Source: Chloroflexota bacterium (lineage in GTDB: Bacteria; Chloroflexota; FW602-bin22; JAMCYS01). Taken from it: 7,743 bases of DNA. This document shows, one piece after another, positions 5,397 to 7,743 of the stretch. The stretch is from contig JAJZQK010000134.1 of assembly GCA_021847625.1 (NCBI GenBank), positions 1-7,743 on the forward strand, in the 5' to 3' direction. Numbering within the stretch: position 1 is the stretch's first letter; the number at the start of each line of letters is the position of its first letter. The notes beneath the pieces were generated by a model, which saw only the letters and a list, made by a program, of their open reading frames with translations, did no database searches and was not told the origin of the DNA. The translations under genes were made by a program, and so were the position numbers.

Positions 5397-6185
5397 TTGC
5401 ACCCAGTACTCGTGAGCGTAGGACCGTTGGTGCTTAGGACGTACAGCATCATCGTCGAACTCGGCATCCTGATCGGCGTCTACGCGGCTTACAAGGCCGC
5501 CCGCCGGCAGGGAATACCGGGCGAGCAATTCGTCGATATGGCTGTCTGGACGGTGATCGGCGGCATCGTCGGTTCGCGCCTCTACTACGTGGTCATCGCC
5601 TGGGATGCCGAGCGCTATTACGAGCAACCACTCCGCATCTTTGCCTCTTGGGAAGGCGGCCTGGTATTCCAGGGTGCCATCATCAGCGGCGTGCTGGCGA
5701 TGTTGCTCTTCATCGGCCGTCACCGGCTGCCTATCCTGCTGGCGCTGGATCTCGGCGGCGTGGGGATGCCCATTGGACATTCCGTGGGCCGTTTCGCCTG
5801 CTTCTTCGAGGGTTGCTGCTACGGCAAGCCAACCGACCTGCCGTGGGGCGTCGTCTTCCCCTACCACGACCAACCGGTCCATCCCACGATGATCTACGAA
5901 GCCTTCGGCAATCTGATCATCTTCATGGCCCTCTGGCGGTTCGACAAGATTAAGCCGTTTCGGGGGGCGACCTTCGCCCTCTATCTTATGTCATACTCCA
6001 CCCTCCGGTTCCTCAACGAGTTCCTCCGCGGCGACCCGGCCCAGACGTTCGACGGGCTGAGGCTCGCCCAATGGGTTTGCCTGGTAACCTTCCTGATCGG
6101 CGCCTTGCTCCTGCTCTATCTCCGACGCAGCCACGCGGGCGCACAGGTGGAGCAGCCGGCGCAGGTCTCCCGCTCCCAGCCGTAG
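5397..6185 (+). CDS. lgt: Prolipoprotein diacylglyceryl transferase (262 aa)
   Basis: Integral membrane enzyme that transfers diacylglyceryl from phosphatidylglycerol to the lipobox cysteine of prolipoproteins, the first step of lipoprotein maturation. Family signs in order: N-terminal MHPVL and GPL, Gly59-Ser-Arg61-Leu-Tyr, WEGGLVFQGA (85-94), the Lgt signature around Gly131-Arg132, GCCYGKPTDLPWG (139-151), HPTMIYE (162-168) and RFLNEFLRGD (204-213). About seven hydrophobic segments are present, as expected. Arg132 and Arg204 should correspond to the essential Arg143 and Arg239 of E. coli Lgt. The two asparagines near Arg143 in the E. coli motif are replaced by Cys135 and Glu138; the GCCYG form is, from memory, common outside Proteobacteria. 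The TTG start is chosen on ribosome binding site and family N-terminus. A basic, polar tail (about 240-262) ends the protein. It may share a transcript with the AOR operon, but nothing functional links them. Confidence 0.95.
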   Translation: MHPVLVSVGPLVLRTYSIIVELGILIGVYAAYKAARRQGIPGEQFVDMAVWTVIGGIVGSRLYYVVIAWDAERYYEQPLRIFASWEGGLVFQGAIISGVLAMLLFIGRHRLPILLALDLGGVGMPIGHSVGRFACFFEGCCYGKPTDLPWGVVFPYHDQPVHPTMIYEAFGNLIIFMALWRFDKIKPFRGATFALYLMSYSTLRFLNEFLRGDPAQTFDGLRLAQWVCLVTFLIGALLLLYLRRSHAGAQVEQPAQVSRSQP

Positions 6186-6202
6186 TCCCGCGCGGACCGA
6201 GA

Positions 6203-6226
6203 CGGGCCGCGAGAGTCGGCGGCCCG
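6203..6226 (+). terminator. Terminator-like hairpin after lgt
   Basis: CGGGCCGC (6203-6210) and GCGGCCCG (6219-6226) form a perfect 8-bp GC stem with an 8-base loop, 17 bases after the lgt stop. There is no T-run after it. The position fits a transcript end or 3' protection of the lgt mRNA, and a new promoter follows about 90 bases on. Confidence 0.5.
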
Positions 6227-6311
6227 CAGTTGGTGTCGGGCACCCGCATAGTACGCAGGGCGGCGTTCGCAATGGTCCAATTTAGTCCGAAAGGATGATT
6301 GCGCCGTAGTA

Positions 6312-6340
6312 TTGCAGGCACGAAGTCAAGCTGATATACT
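6312..6340 (+). promoter_or_regulatory. Promoter of the ccmB leader
   Basis: TTGCAG (6312-6317) and TATACT (6335-6340) are 17 bases apart, the optimal spacing. The -10 matches consensus at five of six positions. Transcription would start near 6347, giving a leader of about 150 bases before the ccmB ATG at 6499. The preceding lgt hairpin and this promoter indicate that ccmB starts a new transcription unit. Confidence 0.55.
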
Positions 6341-6351
6341 AGGCCTACACA

Positions 6352-6374
6352 ATTAGCTAGGTGACGCAGCTAAT
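6352..6374 (+). repeat. 7-bp inverted repeat at the start of the ccmB leader
   Basis: ATTAGCT (6352-6358) and AGCTAAT (6368-6374) are perfect inverted copies with a nine-base loop. It lies a few bases downstream of the predicted transcription start, so it could be a 5' mRNA hairpin or a repressor operator immediately after the promoter. Confidence 0.45.
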
Positions 6375-6438
6375 GGCTGGTCGCGCGAGCAAAGGTTATG
6401 TGCAGTGCCCCAGGGGGACGGCAAAGCCGGCCAGCCGT
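6373..6438 (+). promoter_or_regulatory. Long-range leader helix, candidate antiterminator
   Basis: ATGGCTGGTCG (6373-6383) can pair with CGGCCAGCCGT (6428-6438) over 11 bp with two G-U pairs, closing a 44-base internal region. Its 3' arm is the same sequence that forms the 3' side of the terminator-like hairpin (6434-6438), so the two structures exclude each other. This is the layout of an attenuator or riboswitch, although I do not recognise the enclosed sequence as a known aptamer. Confidence 0.4.
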
Positions 6439-6453
6439 GGGGCTCTTTTGTTT
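6407..6453 (+). terminator. Terminator-like hairpin in the ccmB leader
   Basis: GCCCC (6407-6411) pairs with GGGGC (6439-6443), and ACGGC (6418-6422) pairs with GCCGT (6434-6438), with a six-base bulge between the two stems and an 11-base loop. A T-rich tail, TCTTTTGTTT, follows directly (6444-6453). It lies between the promoter at 6312 and the ccmB start at 6499, so it would stop transcription before ccmB unless another structure prevents it. It could instead be a late terminator for lgt read-through. Confidence 0.5.
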
Positions 6454-6498
6454 CCGACTGTTTCCGACCCAACTGGAATCGTGGAGGCGCCCAGGCAA

Positions 6499-7167
6499 AT
6501 GAACTTCTCGCGCCAAGTAATGGCCATTGTCTGGAAAGACATCACTTGCGAACTGCGCAGCAAGGAGATGTTCAGCGCTATGTCCGTCTTCGCCCTCCTC
6601 GCCGCCGTAATCTTCAACTTCGCCTTTGAACTGCAAGTCGAGAATGTGGAGAACGTTGCCCCGGGCGTGCTTTGGGTAGCCATCGCCTTCGCTGGGGTGT
6701 TGGGCCTCAACAGATCGCTCATTCTGGAGAAGGACCGCGGCTGTCTCGACGGGCTTATGCTGTGTCCGGTTGACCGCAGCGCCATCTACGTGGGCAAGAT
6801 GGTGGGCAACGTGCTTTTCATGCTGGCGATGGAAGCCGTCGCCATCCCGGTGTTCGCCGTCCTGTTCAATCTGCCCTTGCTCACACCGTGGCTCGTGGCG
6901 ATAGTCGTGCTAGGCACTCTGGGGTTCGCGGCAGTGGGGACGCTCTTCGCCGCCATCTCCGTCAACACCCGCACCCGCGAAGTCATGCTCCCTGTATTGT
7001 TGTTCCCGGTGATCGTACCGCTCATCATAGCAGCCGTGAGAGCTACCCAGTCGGCCGTGGCCGGGCTGGGGGCAGGCGAGGCCCAGTGGATTGGCCTGCT
7101 CGTAGCCTACGCGGCCCTCTTCATCGTCGTTTCGACGCTAACCTTTGAGTATGTCTTGGAGGAATAG
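6499..7167 (+). CDS. ccmB: Haem exporter membrane protein CcmB (222 aa)
   Basis: Membrane subunit of the CcmAB ABC transporter of System I cytochrome c maturation, needed for haem delivery and for releasing holo-CcmE with CcmC and CcmA. The protein has about six hydrophobic segments, the N-terminal cytoplasmic WKDITCELRSKE stretch, and the characteristic LNRSLILEKDRGCLDGLMLCPVDRSAIY loop in the first half (given here as a landmark: residues 72-97). Length is normal for CcmB (about 220). The start is ATG 6499; GGAGG (6483-6487) is 11 bases upstream and the family's usual N-terminus begins here. The frame is open back to 6361, but that part contains the leader hairpins and lacks a ribosome binding site. 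ccmA, its ATPase partner, does not adjoin it, and the next gene is not ccmC. Confidence 0.93.
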   Translation: MNFSRQVMAIVWKDITCELRSKEMFSAMSVFALLAAVIFNFAFELQVENVENVAPGVLWVAIAFAGVLGLNRSLILEKDRGCLDGLMLCPVDRSAIYVGKMVGNVLFMLAMEAVAIPVFAVLFNLPLLTPWLVAIVVLGTLGFAAVGTLFAAISVNTRTREVMLPVLLFPVIVPLIIAAVRATQSAVAGLGAGEAQWIGLLVAYAALFIVVSTLTFEYVLEE

Positions 7168-7172
7168 ATAGT

Positions 7173-7197
7173 ACGTCGGCAGAGATCCTGCCGGCGT
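7173..7197 (+). terminator. Strong hairpin directly after ccmB
   Basis: ACGTCGGCAG (7173-7182) pairs with CTGCCGGCGT (7188-7197) over 10 bp with one G-U pair and a five-base loop, starting five bases after the ccmB stop. No immediate T-run follows; a short CGTTTAG lies 14 bases further on. It may end the ccmB transcript, attenuate read-through into the next gene, or protect the 3' end. Confidence 0.45.
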
Positions 7198-7257
7198 CTG
7201 GTTCCGGCTCCCGTTTAGAGCTGGAGGCGAACGCTTAGTCGCACAGGTGGATCCTAC

Positions 7258-7262
7258 GGAGG
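7258..7262 (+). promoter_or_regulatory. Ribosome binding site deciding the TTG start at 7269
   Basis: GGAGG lies six bases before TTG 7269. The other in-frame candidates, GTG 7278 and ATG 7302, have no such site. Confidence 0.65.
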
Positions 7263-7268
7263 CCCGAT

Positions 7269-7743
7269 TTGGCAGCCGTGTCCGGTTTCCTGAGCGCCAA
7301 CATGCACATCGTCTTCTTCGTCTACGGCCTTGCCTTCTTTGTGCTCGGCCTGGTCGTGGCGTTGGAGTCTTGGCGAGCTAGCGACCGTCGCCTTGGCCAC
7401 GCTCTGGCCTACCTCGCCCTCTTCGGCCTCTTGACAAGCTTCCTGGCCTGGACAGACATGTCCACGCTATCCGCCGGGTCCGCCCCCGCCCTTACCACCG
7501 CCCATCGCCTCGCGCCCAGCAACTGCCTGAGCTGCCACGCCGACCCAGCCTTCGTCGCGGGGACGTCCGGCCAAGGCGGGGAGGTCATCCTCGACGCACT
7601 GCGATTGACCCTGCTCGTGGCGTCGGCCGTGGTTCTGGCCGCCTTCGGCAGCACCCTCCTGCGCAAGGAGAACAGCCCGCGCTGGCTACGGCTGCTGCCG
7701 CTCGGGCTCCTCAGTCTGTGGTTGGTCAGCCTCGTTCCCTTGC
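7269..7743 (+). CDS. Membrane protein with c-haem motif, sensor-kinase-like N-terminus (partial)
   Basis: The first 158 residues of a gene that runs off the window. Four hydrophobic segments are visible: about 12-32, 45-61, 113-131 and 142-158. The first has the FFVYGLAFF pattern that I associate with the N-terminal membrane sensor region of uncharacterised histidine kinases or cyclases, but no kinase domain is in view. Between segments 2 and 3 lies a loop (62-112) with Cys86-Leu-Ser-Cys89-His90, a CxxCH c-type haem attachment motif. Positive charges follow segments 1 (Trp-Arg, Asp-Arg-Arg) and 3 (Arg132, Lys133, Arg138), placing those loops inside and the CxxCH loop outside. The start TTG 7269 is set by GGAGG. 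It lies 101 bases after ccmB with a hairpin between. Alternatives are a small membrane cytochrome or a cytochrome c assembly protein. Confidence 0.65.
   Translation, partial: MAAVSGFLSANMHIVFFVYGLAFFVLGLVVALESWRASDRRLGHALAYLALFGLLTSFLAWTDMSTLSAGSAPALTTAHRLAPSNCLSCHADPAFVAGTSGQGGEVILDALRLTLLVASAVVLAAFGSTLLRKENSPRWLRLLPLGLLSLWLVSLVPL

Noticed and set aside
6384..6443. Cyclic-di-GMP-I (GEMM) riboswitch
   Set aside because: Only short stretches such as GACGGCAAAGCC resemble the aptamer; the GGCAAACC segment, the GNRA loop hairpin and the order of helices are not met, so I list only an unclassified leader.
6361..6498. 46-residue N-terminal extension of CcmB from GTG 6361
   Set aside because: There is no ribosome binding site before it, the codons lie in leader hairpins, and normal CcmB length is reached from ATG 6499.
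1..7743. CRISPR arrays, insertion sequences, tRNA or rRNA genes
   Set aside because: I saw no regularly spaced repeats, transposase-like frames, terminal inverted repeats with target duplications, or tRNA T-loop signatures on either strand.

Overview
The window is GC-rich bacterial chromosome. The gene set (tungsten-type aldehyde oxidoreductase, System I haem export component, CsoR-family repressor, Lgt with a GCCYG motif) and the look of the uncharacterised protein and of the truncated membrane protein suggest an uncultured Chloroflexota, perhaps Dehalococcoidia-like. That is an inference from protein character and was not checked by any search. Non-ATG starts are common: one GTG and three TTG, two of the TTGs with good ribosome binding sites.

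Left part (1-2639), minus strand. 1-149 shows no convincing gene. A small uncharacterised four-cysteine protein (150-647) lies downstream of an imidazolonepropionase/prolidase-like amidohydrolase (772-2016). A 356-base gap (2017-2372) holds several inverted repeats, one of which, followed by T-rich sequence, looks like a terminator for the gene upstream. That gene is a CsoR-family repressor (2373-2639) with the complete Cys-His-Cys sensing triad.

Centre (2640-5290). A divergent control region carries a near-consensus promoter for the repressor gene, with a small GC palindrome in its spacer, and an extended -10 promoter in the other direction. The latter drives a tight plus-strand operon: a 128-residue ferredoxin with four [4Fe-4S] motifs, a full-length aldehyde:ferredoxin oxidoreductase (AOR), and an overlapping MoaD/ThiS-like protein. 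Together they can oxidise an aldehyde at a tungsten (or molybdenum) bis-pterin centre and pass electrons through the AOR cluster to the polyferredoxin, while the MoaD-like protein would supply sulphur for pterin cofactor assembly. The flavin subunit found in some bacterial AOR complexes is not present here.

Right part (5291-7743), plus strand. Prolipoprotein diacylglyceryl transferase (lgt, TTG start) ends in a strong hairpin. Next come a recognisable promoter and a structured roughly 150-base leader in which a long helix and a terminator-like hairpin are mutually exclusive, followed by ccmB, the membrane subunit of the c-type haem exporter, without ccmA beside it. The last gene, cut off by the window edge, is a multi-pass membrane protein resembling the N-terminal half of a sensor kinase. 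It carries a CxxCH c-haem motif in a loop predicted to lie outside the cytoplasm, where the Ccm system attaches haem.

The points most worth following up are the haem-motif membrane protein next to ccmB, the attenuator-like ccmB leader, the MoaD-like protein with three residues after its Gly-Gly, and the CsoR-type repressor facing an AOR operon.
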